Position numbers and translations under genes: made by a program. This document shows positions 5,580 to 5,914 of a stretch of 5,914 nt of DNA, piece by piece (position 1 is the first letter of the stretch; every line of letters starts with the position of its first letter). The DNA is from a bacterium (GTDB taxonomy: Bacteria > Caldisericota > Caldisericia > B22-G15): the NCBI GenBank assembly GCA_012517755.1, contig JAAYUH010000201.1:1-5914 (forward strand). Reading direction: 5' to 3'. The notes under the pieces are model-generated. The model made no database searches. It was not told the DNA's origin and saw only the letters and a program-made list of their open reading frames with translations.

Positions 5580-5914
5580 ATTTCACCTCTTTTTATTTTA
5601 GAATATTTAAGAGATATTTTCTTAATTCCTTCATTTCCAAAATTTATAACTAAATATGGATTCAATTTATCCTTCACTATCTCAATAATTTTACCATATC
5701 CAAATTCATCATGATAAATTTTTTCTCCAACCTTATAATTTACATATAAATTTTCTTCATTTTTAAAACTCTGTTCTTCATTTATTATTTTACTTTTCTC
5801 TTTCAAATCTGTTGTGATTTTATCGATAAACTCCTCAGGTATCTCATTTAAAAATCTTGATGGGTCTAAAAATTCAGGAACTCCCATTCTTGTTCTTCTC
5901 ATTGAATAGGTAAG
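5576..5914 (-). CDS. pcrA: PcrA/UvrD-type superfamily 1 DNA helicase, C-terminal end (runs off right edge)
   Basis: An ATG at 5902 could be taken as the start of a 108-residue protein, but the frame stays open to the window edge and the extra residues LTYS before MRRTR continue a known helicase pattern. In PcrA/UvrD, LTHA- or LTYA-type residues at the end of the last helicase motif lead into PSRFL-EIP, seen here as DPSRFLNEIPEEF. I therefore read the visible 112 residues as the tail of a long ATP-dependent 3'-5' helicase acting in repair and replication. After a charged linker (about residues 30-59), YKVGEKIYHDEFGYGKIIEI begins the Tudor-like C-terminal domain of PcrA, which in Bacillus and Geobacillus binds RNA polymerase. 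The stop codon overlaps the cobO start as ATGA. The motor domains lie outside, so distinguishing PcrA from UvrD rests on the C-terminal domain and is less certain than the family. Confidence 0.88.
   Translation of the reverse strand, partial: LTYSMRRTRMGVPEFLDPSRFLNEIPEEFIDKITTDLKEKSKIINEEQSFKNEENLYVNYKVGEKIYHDEFGYGKIIEIVKDKLNPYLVINFGNEGIKKISLKYSKIKRGEI

Noticed and set aside
5576..5902. A complete small protein of 108 residues starting at the ATG at 5902
   Set aside because: The frame remains open to the window edge, and the sequence matches the C-terminal tail of PcrA/UvrD, so this ATG is internal.

Overview
The window reads as one densely packed minus-strand block of housekeeping genes from a very AT-rich bacterium. 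By direct count, positions 1681-1740 hold only 7 G/C in 60. Read in the direction of transcription (right to left), the order is: the C-terminal end of a PcrA/UvrD-type helicase (cut by the right edge), cobO, cmk, plsC, ispH, der, gpsA, hup, an intrinsic terminator, and the start of an XRE-type regulator gene (cut by the left edge). I see no rRNA, tRNA, CRISPR array, insertion sequence or prophage gene, and no gene on the plus strand.

From the helicase to gpsA, six of the seven genes touch or overlap the next. The junctions are ATGA (4 nt) three times, TAATG (1 nt) once, a direct TAA-TTG abutment once, and a 19-nt overlap at ispH/der. This implies a single transcript with coupled translation. 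hup follows after 51 nt and has its own -10 box, a strong Shine-Dalgarno sequence and a clean terminator, so it is probably read both from the operon and from its own promoter. The regulator gene has a separate promoter squeezed between the hup terminator and its ATG.

The genes supply membrane precursors (gpsA: glycerol-3-phosphate; plsC: phosphatidate; ispH: isoprenoid units; cmk: CDP, leading to CTP for CDP-lipids), ribosome assembly (der), DNA repair (helicase), cofactor synthesis (cobO: adenosylcobalamin) and nucleoid structure (hup). The backbone cmk-plsC-ispH-der-gpsA-hup resembles gene order known from Bacillota (for example cmk-ypfD-der-gpsA-spoIVA-hbs in Bacillus subtilis), but lacks the rpsA-like gene, plsY and spoIVA at the usual places. 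That fits a non-spore-forming or deep-branching relative. IspH means the MEP isoprenoid pathway, and IspH plus cobO fit an anaerobic, B12-using lifestyle. I cannot name a genus.

I did not find a convincing new biological system. The points most worth a second look are a four-cysteine cluster inside CobO, the in-frame stop-TTG junction between cobO and cmk, a pair of direct repeats over the regulator promoter, and the loss of spoIVA, rpsA and plsY from an otherwise conserved gene order.
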